Positions 17,174 to 25,475 of a stretch of 40,949 bases of DNA are shown here, piece by piece. Each line of letters opens with the position of its first letter. Position 1 is the stretch's first letter. The position numbers and the translations under genes are program-made. Origin of the DNA: Anaerorhabdus sp036641015 (GTDB lineage: Bacteria > Bacillota_I > Bacilli_A > Erysipelotrichales > Erysipelotrichaceae); the NCBI RefSeq assembly GCF_036641015.1, contig NZ_JAVWFO010000009.1, forward strand, positions 1 to 40,949, in the 5' to 3' direction. Below the pieces are notes generated by a model that was given only the letters and a program-made list of their open reading frames with translations, was not told the DNA's origin and ran no database searches.

Positions 17174-18019
17174 CTATTTATCAAATTGTTTTCTTCTCAT
17201 AGTTGATTGAATAAATAATTGTTTCATTCTTTCTACATCTTCTTTTTCTAGTGTATCACGAAAATTTTGTAATTCCTTACTAAAATCATCAATTTCTTTT
17301 AGTAACATATCTTTATTCATAATAAATAATTCACTCCAAAGATTCTCATTGATTTTAGCAATTCTAGTTAAATCTCTAAAACTATCTCCTGTATATTCTA
17401 CAAGATGTGTATTATCATTTGTATTCATTAAACTTACCGCTATAACATGTGTTAATTGTGATAAAAATGCTACCATCTCATCATGTTCTTGAATTGTTAA
17501 AGTAGTTACTCTTCTAAATTCTAATAATTGTGCTAACTCTGTTACAAACTCAATTGCTCTATCTGTATTTGATTCGGTTGGTGTGATAATAAAGTTTGCA
17601 GGTTTAAATATTGAAGGTGTACTAAATTCAACTCCACTTACTTCTCTTCCTGCCATAGGATGACTAGCAATGAATTCTAAATCAGATCTTAGTATCGATT
17701 GGATAGCTGGAACTATTTCACGTTTAATCCCAGTGACATCAGTTATAATTGCATTACTTTTAATCAAACATTGATTTTCTTTTATCCAATCAACAACAAG
17801 TGTAGGGTACAACCCTAGAATTACACAATCAGCTTTTTTCAAACATTCTAATGAAGTACTACCCTCATCAATCCATTTCATTTTTAGTGCATATTCAATA
17901 CTATTTTCATTAATATCAACTGCTGATACCTTAAATCCTTTTTGTTTTAACCCTTGAGCATATGAACCACCTAATAAACCTAAGCCAACAATACAAAATT
18001 GAGTATCATGATTCATCAT
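17174..18019 (-). CDS. tyrA: Prephenate dehydrogenase
   Basis: Oxidative decarboxylation of prephenate to 4-hydroxyphenylpyruvate, the tyrosine branch. 281 residues, with the nucleotide-binding FCIVGLGLLGGSYAQGLKQKG, ITDVTGIK, the substrate motif ASHPMAGREVSGVEFS, and QEHDEMVAFLSQLTHVIAVSL. There is no fused chorismate mutase and no C-terminal ACT domain, so Tyr feedback is less likely at this enzyme. GGAG lies 7 bases before the ATG at 18019 (a second ATG follows at 18016). It overlaps the 3' end of aroA by 14 bp. Confidence 0.94.
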   Translation of the reverse strand: MMNHDTQFCIVGLGLLGGSYAQGLKQKGFKVSAVDINENSIEYALKMKWIDEGSTSLECLKKADCVILGLYPTLVVDWIKENQCLIKSNAIITDVTGIKREIVPAIQSILRSDLEFIASHPMAGREVSGVEFSTPSIFKPANFIITPTESNTDRAIEFVTELAQLLEFRRVTTLTIQEHDEMVAFLSQLTHVIAVSLMNTNDNTHLVEYTGDSFRDLTRIAKINENLWSELFIMNKDMLLKEIDDFSKELQNFRDTLEKEDVERMKQLFIQSTMRRKQFDK

Positions 18020-19286
18020 TGATTTTCTCCACATCAATTCCTAGCGAAGCTAAATCTTCAAAAAAGCCAGGATATGATTTTCTTATTGATTGTGCATCAT
18101 CAATAATTAATGGTTGCTTAGCACATGTTGCCGCAATTGCTAAAGCCATTACTATTCGATGATCATTATGTCCTTGTAACTCTTTGTCACATATAAAATG
18201 AGACGGTCCTTTTATTGTAATTGAATCTTTTGTAGACTTAAAGTCAACTCCACACTTCAACAATTCACTTTCCATTGCCGCAATACGATCACTCTCTTTA
18301 ATACGCAACCTTCCTGCATTTACAATATTAGTTTCACCACTTGCATAAGATGCACAGGTTGATAATATAGGTCCTAAATCAGGGCAATTATTTAAATCAA
18401 TTGTACAACCTTGTAATTTTGATTGATTAAATCTGTAGCCTTCATCAAGTACCTCTACATTACATCCCATATCTCTAAGTATAGATACTATTTGCTTATC
18501 CCCTTGTAATGATTTTGTATTCAATCCGATACAATCAAGAGGACCTTGTAATGCTCCTAAAACTGCATAGAAACCTAGTTGAGAAAAATCTCCTTCAACA
18601 CGCGTATCTTTTGCAACATATTTTTGATTTCCAATTATATGAATTGTTGTATCATTAACAAAATATGCACTTACACCAAAGTTCTTCATCATCTGTAATG
18701 TTAAATCTACGTATGAACGACTTTCAAATGGTGGTTCTATTTCGATAATAGAATCGCCATTTAATAGTGGTAATGTAAATAGTAAACCCGATATAAATTG
18801 TGATGATACATTGCCTTTTAATTGATATCTTTTTTTACGAAGAGATCCATTAATGATTATCTTTCCATCTTCTTGTTTAAATACCAATCCTTGGTCATTA
18901 AATATTTTTTCATATATATCTTGTGGTCTTTCCATTAATCGTTTAGTTCCAGAAAAAGTAATTTCTTTATTTGTTAATGAAAAGATTGGAATAAAAAATC
19001 TTAAGGTTGATCCTGATTCATTGCATTCAATATTAGTATCATTAATTTGTGTTAAATCTTCTACTCCATCAACAATGACATAATCATCAAACTGTTGAAT
19101 TTTTGCACCTAGTTTTTTCATTCCATCAAGTGTTGTTTGAATATCTACACTATAATCTATATTAGTAATAACACTTCTACCAGTTGCTAAAGATGCACAA
19201 ACAATCGCACGATGTGCCATTGATTTACTTGGTGGTATTTCAATAACACGTTTTGTTAATGATGATGGGGAAATCTTAACCTTCAT
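18006..19286 (-). CDS. aroA: 3-phosphoshikimate 1-carboxyvinyltransferase (EPSP synthase)
   Basis: Transfers enolpyruvyl from PEP to shikimate-3-phosphate. The 426-residue protein shows PPSKSMAHRAIVCASLATG, ESGSTLRFFIPI (shikimate-3-phosphate/PEP binding), SSQFISGLLF, EGDFSQLGFYAVLGAL, RLRIKESDRIAAMESEL and HNDHRIVMALAIAA. All are active-site motifs of the family. I chose ATG 19286; a TTG at 19301 also opens the frame. It overlaps aroF by 11 bp and tyrA by 14 bp. Confidence 0.95.
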   Translation of the reverse strand: MKVKISPSSLTKRVIEIPPSKSMAHRAIVCASLATGRSVITNIDYSVDIQTTLDGMKKLGAKIQQFDDYVIVDGVEDLTQINDTNIECNESGSTLRFFIPIFSLTNKEITFSGTKRLMERPQDIYEKIFNDQGLVFKQEDGKIIINGSLRKKRYQLKGNVSSQFISGLLFTLPLLNGDSIIEIEPPFESRSYVDLTLQMMKNFGVSAYFVNDTTIHIIGNQKYVAKDTRVEGDFSQLGFYAVLGALQGPLDCIGLNTKSLQGDKQIVSILRDMGCNVEVLDEGYRFNQSKLQGCTIDLNNCPDLGPILSTCASYASGETNIVNAGRLRIKESDRIAAMESELLKCGVDFKSTKDSITIKGPSHFICDKELQGHNDHRIVMALAIAATCAKQPLIIDDAQSIRKSYPGFFEDLASLGIDVEKINDES

Positions 19287-20301
19287 ACACTGAACGTCCA
19301 ATAGCTTTCGCTACTTTTTTACATTTTTTAACTAGCTCTGCAAACTTCTTTGGTTTCAATGATTGTTGACCATCAGACCATGCACATTCTGGATTTGAAT
19401 GTACTTCAATTATTAAACCATCTGCTCCCGCTGCAATAGCAGCAAGTGACATGCTTTCAATTAGTTTCCAATCTCCTGTTGCGTGGGATGGGTCAATAAT
19501 AATTGGTAAGTGAGTCTTTTGTTTGATTATAGGAACTACACTTAAATCCAATGTATTACGTGTATATTTTTCAAATGTTCTAATTCCACGTTCACATAGA
19601 ATTACATTCTTATTTCCACCAGCCATAATGTATTCAGCAGACATAATCCATTCTTCAATTGTATTAGCTAAACCACGTTTTAACAAAATTGGTTTATCAA
19701 GTTTACCTACTGCTTTTAATAAATCAAAGTTTTGCATATTACGTGCTCCAATTTGAATAATATCAACATGTTTAACAAATTCATCAATTTTATCTGCACT
19801 CATTAGTTCAGAAACTATTGGCATGCCTGTTTTATTACGTGCTTTCACCATACATTCTAGACCTTTTTCGCCCATGCCTTGGAAAGCATATGGTGAAGTT
19901 CTAGGCTTGTATGCTCCACCTCTCATCATACAACCCCCAGCAGCTTTTACTTCGGTTGCAATATCAACCATCATAGATTCACCTTCAACTGAACATGGAC
20001 CACCAATTAATACAATTGGGTTATCTCCACCAACTTTTATTCCCATTACATCTATAACAGTATCTTCAGGATGAAACATTCTATTTGCGAGTTTATAAGG
20101 CGCAGCAATACGTTGAACATTTTCAACCCATTCATTTGCTTGAACACGCTTTTCATCTAATTTTGCTGTATCTCCTACTAAACCAAAAACATTAAAGTTT
20201 TGTCCAGTAATCATATTTACTTGTAATCCTTGAGATTCAAATTGGTGTACTAACTTATCAATTTCTTGTCGAGGTGCTCCCTTTTTTAATGTTATTATCA
20301 T
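19276..20301 (-). CDS. aroF: 3-deoxy-7-phosphoheptulonate synthase (DAHP synthase, AroF-type)
   Basis: First step of the shikimate pathway, condensing PEP and erythrose-4-phosphate. 341 residues: an N-terminal ferredoxin-like regulatory domain (about 1-70, MIITLKKGAPRQEIDKLVHQF) as in the Thermotoga enzyme, then a TIM barrel with IGGPCSVEGE, GGAYKPRTSPYAFQGMG, ILLKRG, PIIIDPSHATGDW and IIEVHSNPE. The N-terminal domain is the type that binds Tyr or Phe for feedback inhibition in relatives. Unlike the Bacillus enzyme it has no chorismate mutase fusion. Its ATG overlaps the stop of the upstream gene (ATGA). Confidence 0.95.
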   Translation of the reverse strand: MIITLKKGAPRQEIDKLVHQFESQGLQVNMITGQNFNVFGLVGDTAKLDEKRVQANEWVENVQRIAAPYKLANRMFHPEDTVIDVMGIKVGGDNPIVLIGGPCSVEGESMMVDIATEVKAAGGCMMRGGAYKPRTSPYAFQGMGEKGLECMVKARNKTGMPIVSELMSADKIDEFVKHVDIIQIGARNMQNFDLLKAVGKLDKPILLKRGLANTIEEWIMSAEYIMAGGNKNVILCERGIRTFEKYTRNTLDLSVVPIIKQKTHLPIIIDPSHATGDWKLIESMSLAAIAAGADGLIIEVHSNPECAWSDGQQSLKPKKFAELVKKCKKVAKAIGRSVYEG

Positions 20302-21548
20302 TTTATTTTCCTACTTTCTAATAGTTGTTTTAACTTATTTATTGATTCATCAACTGTTCCATTATTATCAAATTTAACATCACAATATTTTTGATAAAGT
20401 GGTAATCGTTCTTCATATAATTTCTTTACTTCATCAGCATTTTTAACTAATGGTCGATCACCGTTGTATTGTAATAAACTTACATCACGATCTAACCATA
20501 TTAGATAGCCTTTCTTTTTAAGATGTTCTATATTTTTTTCTCTTTTAATAACGCCGCCACCAGTAGAAATAACACAACCTTCCTTCATGCATACATCTAG
20601 CACACATGATGATTCAATATCGCGAAATGTTGCTTCTCCATCTAATGCAAATATCTCTGGAATAGTCTTTGATGCCTTTCGAACTATTTCTTCATCTAGA
20701 TCAATGAATGGCATATGATAAATATCACTAACCATTTTAGCAAGTGTTGTCTTACCAGAAGATGGCATCCCGATAAATACTATATTCTCTTTTTGTCTTT
20801 GAATATTATTTGTAATCCTTTTTATAACTTCATCATCAAGTAATTTCCCAGTAAATATCTCTACAGCTTGTTTTGCTTGTGCCACAAGCATTTCCAAACC
20901 ACCAATTGCAGTAATACCTAATGATTCTGCTTGTAACACTAACTTAGTTTTACCTGGATTATAAATAATATCAACAACACTCTCTAAATTTTTAAGTTTG
21001 CTTAAATCAATTGGACTATCATCATGCTTAGGTTGCATTCCTACCGGTGTTGCATTAATTAACACTTCTACATCGTAATGATTTTTGAATAACTCTTCAT
21101 ATGTAATTGTAGTATCACTCTCTGTTCTAGATATTATTAAACACTCTTTTGCATCCATGTCATGAATCACAACTTTACACGCTTGAGTTGCTCCACCATT
21201 ACCCAATATCGCAACTTTTTTATTTTTAATGTGAATATTGTTATTAGTTAACATCCACCAAAATCCGTAATAATCCGTATTGTATCCAATTAATTTTCCA
21301 TCTTTATTTTCTATTGTGTTTACAGCACCAATTTTTTTAGCTTTCTCATCAAGACTATCTAAATAAGGAATTACTTCCTGCTTATAAGGTATCGTTACAT
21401 TAATAGATATAAAGTCTTTTTCTTTCATAAACTGATCAAAATTTTCTGGCGCTAATTCATTAATTTCAAATGTATAGTCTGCAAGTTGCTCATGAATTAA
21501 TTTTGAATAGCTATGTCCTAATGGATATCCTATTAATCCTCTTTGCAT
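20298..21548 (-). CDS. aroE/aroK: Bifunctional shikimate dehydrogenase-shikimate kinase fusion
   Basis: 416 residues carrying two steps of the pathway in one chain. Residues 1 to about 245 are shikimate dehydrogenase: GYPLGHSYSKLIHEQL, INVTIPYKQ with catalytic K56, NTD at 90-92, nucleotide-binding ILGNGGATQACK, ATPVGMQP. Residues about 255-416 are shikimate kinase: Walker A GMPSSGKT (260-267), IDLDEEI, DGEATFRDIES, STGGGVIKRE and the RPL lid. AroE reduces 3-dehydroshikimate and AroK phosphorylates the product, so the fusion joins consecutive reactions. ATG 21548 has AAGG 6 bases upstream; the longer frame to 21596 overlaps aroC extensively. No frameshift is visible. Confidence 0.94.
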   Translation of the reverse strand: MQRGLIGYPLGHSYSKLIHEQLADYTFEINELAPENFDQFMKEKDFISINVTIPYKQEVIPYLDSLDEKAKKIGAVNTIENKDGKLIGYNTDYYGFWWMLTNNNIHIKNKKVAILGNGGATQACKVVIHDMDAKECLIISRTESDTTITYEELFKNHYDVEVLINATPVGMQPKHDDSPIDLSKLKNLESVVDIIYNPGKTKLVLQAESLGITAIGGLEMLVAQAKQAVEIFTGKLLDDEVIKRITNNIQRQKENIVFIGMPSSGKTTLAKMVSDIYHMPFIDLDEEIVRKASKTIPEIFALDGEATFRDIESSCVLDVCMKEGCVISTGGGVIKREKNIEHLKKKGYLIWLDRDVSLLQYNGDRPLVKNADEVKKLYEERLPLYQKYCDVKFDNNGTVDESINKLKQLLESRKIK

Positions 21549-22657
21549 TGAATACCTTCTTGAAACCATGTGATTCCAAATCTTTCTATTAAACAATCTA
21601 CTAAAGTAATCGCAACCATACTATCGATCACAACTCTAGCACGATGAATAATTGCTGGATCATGTCTTCCATTAATCTCTAAATGTACATTTTCATTCGT
21701 TTTAAAATTAATTGAGTTTTGTTGTTTAGCAATTGATGGGGTTGGCTTTACAACCGTTTTAAATTTTATTGGCATACCATTTGTAATACCACCATTTATT
21801 CCAGCGTTATTATTGGTTTTAGTTACAACCTTACCATTAACAATTTCGAACTCATCATTAACTTCTGATGAATACTTATCTTTAAATCCAAATCCTAATC
21901 CAAATTCTATGCCTTTAACAGCACCTACACTAAATACTGCATGTGATATTCTACTTTCAATTGAATCAAAATTAGGTTCACCAACTCCAGCAGGCATACC
22001 TAATACACATGTCTCAAGTATTCCACCCACAGCATCCAAATTCATTCTTGCTTGATCAATACAAGCAATCATTTCTTCTTTTCTATCTTGATTGATTAAT
22101 GCAAATTCTACTTCATTAATCATATTAATTTGTTTTAAACATTCATCTTGATTATCTGAAAATAATTCATCAGTTATATGATGAAGTTGTGCAACATGTG
22201 TTGCTAATACTATACCTTTTTGTTTAAGTAATTGAATAGCGATTGCACCAGCTGCAACAATCGGTGCAGTTAAGCGACCAGAGAAATGTCCTCCTCCGCG
22301 ATAATCTTGAAAACCATTATATTTAACTTCCGCTGCATAGTCTGCATGAGATGGTCTTGCAACTTCTTTTAATGATTCATAGTCCTTTGAGTGTTGAGCA
22401 CCATTTTCAATAATGATGCAACAAGGAGATCCAGTTGTTTTTCCATTAAATACACCACTAACAAATCTTACTTCATCCGCTTCATGTCTTTGTGTTGATA
22501 TTGTCCCCTTTGGTTTTCTTATATACATTTGATAATTCAATGCTTCCATATCTATTTCTAAGCCAGCAGGAACACCATCTAATACAACCCCGATTGCTTC
22601 ACCATGAGATTCACCAAATTGTGTAACAGTAAATAAATTTCCTATTGTGTTTTTCAT
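21533..22657 (-). CDS. aroC: Chorismate synthase
   Basis: FMN-dependent conversion of EPSP to chorismate. The 374-residue protein has the three family signatures: GESHGEAIGVVLDGVPAGL near the N-terminus, RHEADEVRFVSGVFNGKTTGSP and RGGGHFSGRLTAPIVAAGAIA, and NGRHDPAIIHRARVV near the C-terminus. GAGG precedes the ATG. The start overlaps the aroB stop by 4 bp (ATGA), indicating translational coupling. Confidence 0.96.
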   Translation of the reverse strand: MKNTIGNLFTVTQFGESHGEAIGVVLDGVPAGLEIDMEALNYQMYIRKPKGTISTQRHEADEVRFVSGVFNGKTTGSPCCIIIENGAQHSKDYESLKEVARPSHADYAAEVKYNGFQDYRGGGHFSGRLTAPIVAAGAIAIQLLKQKGIVLATHVAQLHHITDELFSDNQDECLKQINMINEVEFALINQDRKEEMIACIDQARMNLDAVGGILETCVLGMPAGVGEPNFDSIESRISHAVFSVGAVKGIEFGLGFGFKDKYSSEVNDEFEIVNGKVVTKTNNNAGINGGITNGMPIKFKTVVKPTPSIAKQQNSINFKTNENVHLEINGRHDPAIIHRARVVIDSMVAITLVDCLIERFGITWFQEGIQCKED

Positions 22658-23667
22658 ATGTTTTCCTCATGACAATTTCTTTCTAATTCATCAATTGATT
22701 TTTCTATTAACAATGCTTCACCTATCTTTGAAACTTGCACTATTGTGATAGATTTACCATCTGCTTTTTTGTCATTCGCTATATATTTGTATATTTCTTT
22801 TGGATCTAAGTGATGTTGTACTGGACAATGCATTTTTTCCAATACACGCTTTACTCTTTGTTTGATATCTTTATCTTCTAAAATTGCCAACATTCCTAGT
22901 CCAACACATTCACCATGGTAATAATCATGAAAATGCGCTGCACTCTCTATGCCATGTCCTATTGTATGTCCAAAATTTAAGATTTTTCTTAATCCTGTTT
23001 CTTTTTCATCTGCCTCAACTACATTACGTTTAATTTCTAAGGATCTTTGTAATATTTCATCTAAATAATCTAGATAATCTTCTTTTTCAAAAATTTCAAA
23101 TAGTGTTTCATCACCTATTAATCCTGCTTTTAAAGCTTCAACTAACCCATTATAGAAATGGCGTCTAGGCAATGTCTTTAATACATTGGGATCGATAAGA
23201 ACTAACTTAGGTTGCCAAAATGCTCCAACACAATTCTTAATACCATCCATATCAATCGCTACCTTACCACCAATGCTGCTATCTATTTGAGCAAGTGTAG
23301 TAGTTGGAATATTGATAAAATCAATCCCTCTCATATAACTAGATGCTACAAAACCTGCTAAATCACCAACAACGCCACCACCTAATGCAATCACGCAATC
23401 ATTTCGTGTGTATTTCTTTTGTAACATCATCTTTAAACACATTTGATATGTTTCCATGCATTTAGATGTTTCACCTTCAGCTACCAAAAAAACATTCGCA
23501 TCTTTTAATTGCGTACGTATAGACATAATGATTTCTTTTGGTACCCCTGTATCACTGATAATAAAATATCGTCTATTACAGTCTAGATATTCACTAATAT
23601 CCAATAAACATCCTCTTTCTAAGACAATATCGTAACTTCTTTCACCTAAACTACAATGCATTTTCAT
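22654..23667 (-). CDS. aroB: 3-dehydroquinate synthase
   Basis: NAD- and metal-dependent cyclisation of DAHP to 3-dehydroquinate. 337 residues, with ALGGGVVGDLAGFVASSYMRGI (NAD binding), PTTTLAQIDSSIGGKVAIDM, LVEALKAGLIGD, and metal ligands in NFGHTIGHGIESA and YHGECVGLGM. It is the first structural gene after the attenuator. AGGAGG is placed 7 bases before the ATG, directly downstream of the leader terminator, so the site is exposed only in read-through transcripts. Confidence 0.96.
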   Translation of the reverse strand: MKMHCSLGERSYDIVLERGCLLDISEYLDCNRRYFIISDTGVPKEIIMSIRTQLKDANVFLVAEGETSKCMETYQMCLKMMLQKKYTRNDCVIALGGGVVGDLAGFVASSYMRGIDFINIPTTTLAQIDSSIGGKVAIDMDGIKNCVGAFWQPKLVLIDPNVLKTLPRRHFYNGLVEALKAGLIGDETLFEIFEKEDYLDYLDEILQRSLEIKRNVVEADEKETGLRKILNFGHTIGHGIESAAHFHDYYHGECVGLGMLAILEDKDIKQRVKRVLEKMHCPVQHHLDPKEIYKYIANDKKADGKSITIVQVSKIGEALLIEKSIDELERNCHEENI

Positions 23668-23689
23668 ACCTTTTCCTCCTGTAAACTAA

Positions 23690-23721
23690 AACAAAAACCA
23701 TATAGGCAATCTATATGGTTT
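23690..23721 (-). terminator. Attenuator terminator of the aro operon
   Basis: Perfect 11-bp stem AAACCATATAG/CTATATGGTTT (23721-23695 on the minus strand) with a 5-base loop, followed by TTGTTTT. It lies upstream of aroB between the leader peptide and the structural genes. Its 5' arm also pairs with an upstream segment (23735-23748), which would prevent its formation. Confidence 0.9.
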
Positions 23722-23786
23722 TATAAGTTTATATACCATAGATATGCCTAATCATACGAAATGGGCAATATCTACTGACATCACCC
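23695..23786 (-). promoter_or_regulatory. Attenuator RNA segments of the aro operon
   Basis: Five segments in RNA order. Segment 1 GGGTGATGTC (23786-23777) pairs over 10 bp, with three G-U pairs, with segment 2 GATATTGCCC (23772-23763). Segment 2 can instead pair with segment 3 (AGATATTGCC with GGCATATCT). Segment 3 GGCATATCTATGGT (23748-23735) can instead pair with segment 4 ACCATATAGATTGCC (23719-23705). Segment 4 is also the 5' arm and loop of the terminator formed with segment 5. Pairings 1:2 plus 3:4 give read-through; 2:3 plus 4:5 give termination. A ribosome finishing at the leader stop codon would cover segment 1 and favour termination; stalling at the Phe/Tyr codons leaves it free. 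Confidence 0.8.
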
Positions 23787-23788
23787 GG

Positions 23789-23836
23789 CTATCTAAAGTA
23801 ATAAAAGAATCCTTTCAAACAAGTTGGTTTTTTCAT
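23789..23836 (-). CDS. Aromatic leader peptide (attenuation)
   Basis: A 15-codon open frame, MKKPTCLKGFFYYFR, with GAGG 8 bases before its ATG. Five of six consecutive codons near the end are Phe or Tyr (TTC TTT TAT TAC TTT), and the stop codon is 2 bases before the first attenuator segment. The arrangement is that of leader peptides that sense charged tRNA by ribosome stalling, here tRNA-Phe and tRNA-Tyr, fitting the shikimate/tyrosine operon downstream. There is no Trp codon. Confidence 0.85.
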   Translation of the reverse strand: MKKPTCLKGFFYYFR

Positions 23837-23860
23837 ACTTTTTACCTCGAACATATATTT

Positions 23861-23888
23861 ATTTTAACACACATGAATATTTTTACAA
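23861..23888 (-). promoter_or_regulatory. Promoter of the aro leader/operon
   Basis: Minus-strand TTGTAA (23888-23883), 16 bases, and an extended -10 TG-T-TAAAAT (23869-23861). The predicted start near 23854 gives an 18-nt lead before the leader-peptide ATG and holds its GAGG site. Confidence 0.65.
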
Positions 23889-23944
23889 TATTTTTCTGAA
23901 AATAATTTACTTTTTTTCATTTTGTTTATGAAACATGAAATCTT

Positions 23945-24577
23945 TTAATTAATCTTCTCAAATTTCTCGCTTATTTCATTTCTTAATATTGTTTTTTCTT
24001 CTTCCGTCATCAATCTTTCCTTAGCATCATGGCTATCTAATGTCCCTATATGAGTATCAATAATCTCACCATTTGAAACAAAGAAAACAAATGGTACTGA
24101 TAATCTTTTAACACCTTCATCATTTACTGGAAGATAATCACTTACAAGCTCTTTTAATTTAACATAATCTGGATTAGAGTCTAGGCGTATATCAAAACTT
24201 GAGTCTGTACCTTCTGGTCTTACATTTACATATTCTACATTCATTCCATTTTCTTTAGCTACATCATTTAAAATTGGCAGTAATTCAACACACCAAGGAC
24301 AAGTAGCGAAACCATAGTAAATAACAGATGTTCCATCACTTTGCAACAATTCATTCCCAGTTGCCATATCAATAGAAAGGAATACGTGATCACTATCCAT
24401 AAAGTTTTCATATGCACTCATATCAGCTTTTTCCCATTTTTCACATTCACTAGTAACATCACAACCTACATTTGCAGTTGGTTTATCCGTTTCTTCAGGT
24501 GTTGGTGTAGGCGCAGTGGTACTAGTACAACCCACTAACAATAATAAACTCGAAAATAAACAAATTAACTTTTTCAT
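23945..24577 (-). CDS. Thioredoxin-fold lipoprotein
   Basis: 210 residues. A lipoprotein signal peptide (MKKLICLFSSLLLLVGC, lipobox LVGC with Cys17) is followed by a Thr/Pro-rich spacer and a thioredoxin-like domain: SVIYYGFATCPWCVELLPILNDVAKE (CxxC is CPWC), with the cis-Pro strand RLSVPFVFFVSNGEIIDTHIG. It should act outside the membrane in thiol-disulfide exchange. The Shine-Dalgarno (GGAGG) lies inside the end of pheA and the stop-to-start gap is 1 bp, so it is in the pheA operon. The functional link to Phe synthesis is not evident. Confidence 0.88.
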   Translation of the reverse strand: MKKLICLFSSLLLLVGCTSTTAPTPTPEETDKPTANVGCDVTSECEKWEKADMSAYENFMDSDHVFLSIDMATGNELLQSDGTSVIYYGFATCPWCVELLPILNDVAKENGMNVEYVNVRPEGTDSSFDIRLDSNPDYVKLKELVSDYLPVNDEGVKRLSVPFVFFVSNGEIIDTHIGTLDSHDAKERLMTEEEKTILRNEISEKFEKIN

Positions 24578-24578
24578 A

Positions 24579-25412
24579 TTAATCCTCCTTCGCTTTGCGA
24601 TAAGTACCTAAGCATTTCATTTCTACACAATGATTTTTTACCTTTAAAATTGCATCCTTAACAACCGGATTATTTAAATTACCATCAAAATCAATATAGA
24701 AACAATACTCAAATAATCGACCTTTAAGTGGTCTAGACTCTAATTTTAACATATTTAGATTATGTTCAGCGAATATTTTAATTACTTCATATAAAGCACC
24801 AGGTTCATGATTTACAACAAAGTACATGCTTATCTTATTTGCATCTTTTACTTCTTTTTCGCCTTTACAAACACATAGAAACCTCGTAGTATTTAATTCA
24901 TTATCATTAACATTCTCTTCAAGTATTGAACAATCATAATACTCTGCCGCTAGATAACTCGCTAATGCAGCTTTAGTAGGATCATTACACTGTTTTATAT
25001 AATCCACACTTTTAGCTGTATCCTGATAAGGAATTGATTTCATCTTAGGATGTTTCAAGAAAAACTTTTCACATTGTCCTAATGCCTCAGGATGGCTATA
25101 TACCTCAACTATATCATCAATATTAGACCCGGGTATTCCTATTAGATTTTCTTGAATACGTACATTTTGTTCGCCTATCGCATAAACATCACGACTTGCA
25201 AGTAAATCATATGTCCGATAAATTATACCTGTTGTGGTATTTTCAACTGGCAATAAAGCAGTATCCAATACTCCTAATTCTAAATCATTAAGAATATCAA
25301 CAAAGTTCTTATAACTTTTTGATTCAAATTCATGATTTTTATAATACTCATGAACTGCTATTTCACTAAATGTACCATGCTCACCCTGGTACCCAACTAC
25401 TATCTTTTCCAT
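24579..25412 (-). CDS. pheA: Prephenate dehydratase
   Basis: Converts prephenate to phenylpyruvate, the phenylalanine branch. 277 residues. The catalytic domain shows VGYQGEHGTFSEIAV, LPVENTTTGII, YSHPEALGQCEKF, and the signature NTTRFLCV. A C-terminal ACT domain has GALYEVIKIFAEHNLNMLKLESRP, the Phe-binding GAL and ESRP motifs of feedback-inhibited enzymes. No chorismate mutase domain is fused. I chose ATG 25412 because GGGAG lies 8 bases upstream; the longer frame to 25475 would overlap the promoter. It has its own promoter, separate from the attenuated aro operon. Confidence 0.95.
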   Translation of the reverse strand: MEKIVVGYQGEHGTFSEIAVHEYYKNHEFESKSYKNFVDILNDLELGVLDTALLPVENTTTGIIYRTYDLLASRDVYAIGEQNVRIQENLIGIPGSNIDDIVEVYSHPEALGQCEKFFLKHPKMKSIPYQDTAKSVDYIKQCNDPTKAALASYLAAEYYDCSILEENVNDNELNTTRFLCVCKGEKEVKDANKISMYFVVNHEPGALYEVIKIFAEHNLNMLKLESRPLKGRLFEYCFYIDFDGNLNNPVVKDAILKVKNHCVEMKCLGTYRKAKED

Positions 25413-25441
25413 TCTATCACTCCCAAGTTCTAAATTCATGC

Positions 25442-25475
25442 TACAATTGTACCATGCAAAAATCAAGTAATTCAA
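25442..25475. promoter_or_regulatory. Overlapping divergent promoters (pheA and membrane protein gene)
   Basis: The palindrome TACAATTGTA (25442-25451) contains a -10 box on each strand. Minus strand: TTGAAT (25475-25470), 18 bases, TACAAT (25451-25446), with TG one base upstream, driving pheA. Plus strand: TG-C-TACAAT (extended -10, 25442-25447) with no clear -35; start predicted about 25454, which is the ATG of the plus-strand gene. The two promoters cannot both be occupied. Confidence 0.6.

Noticed and set aside
23668..23860. T-box upstream of aroB
   Set aside because: No GGTGG-type T-box core and no stem I; the leader ORF and alternative hairpins fit ribosome-mediated attenuation instead.
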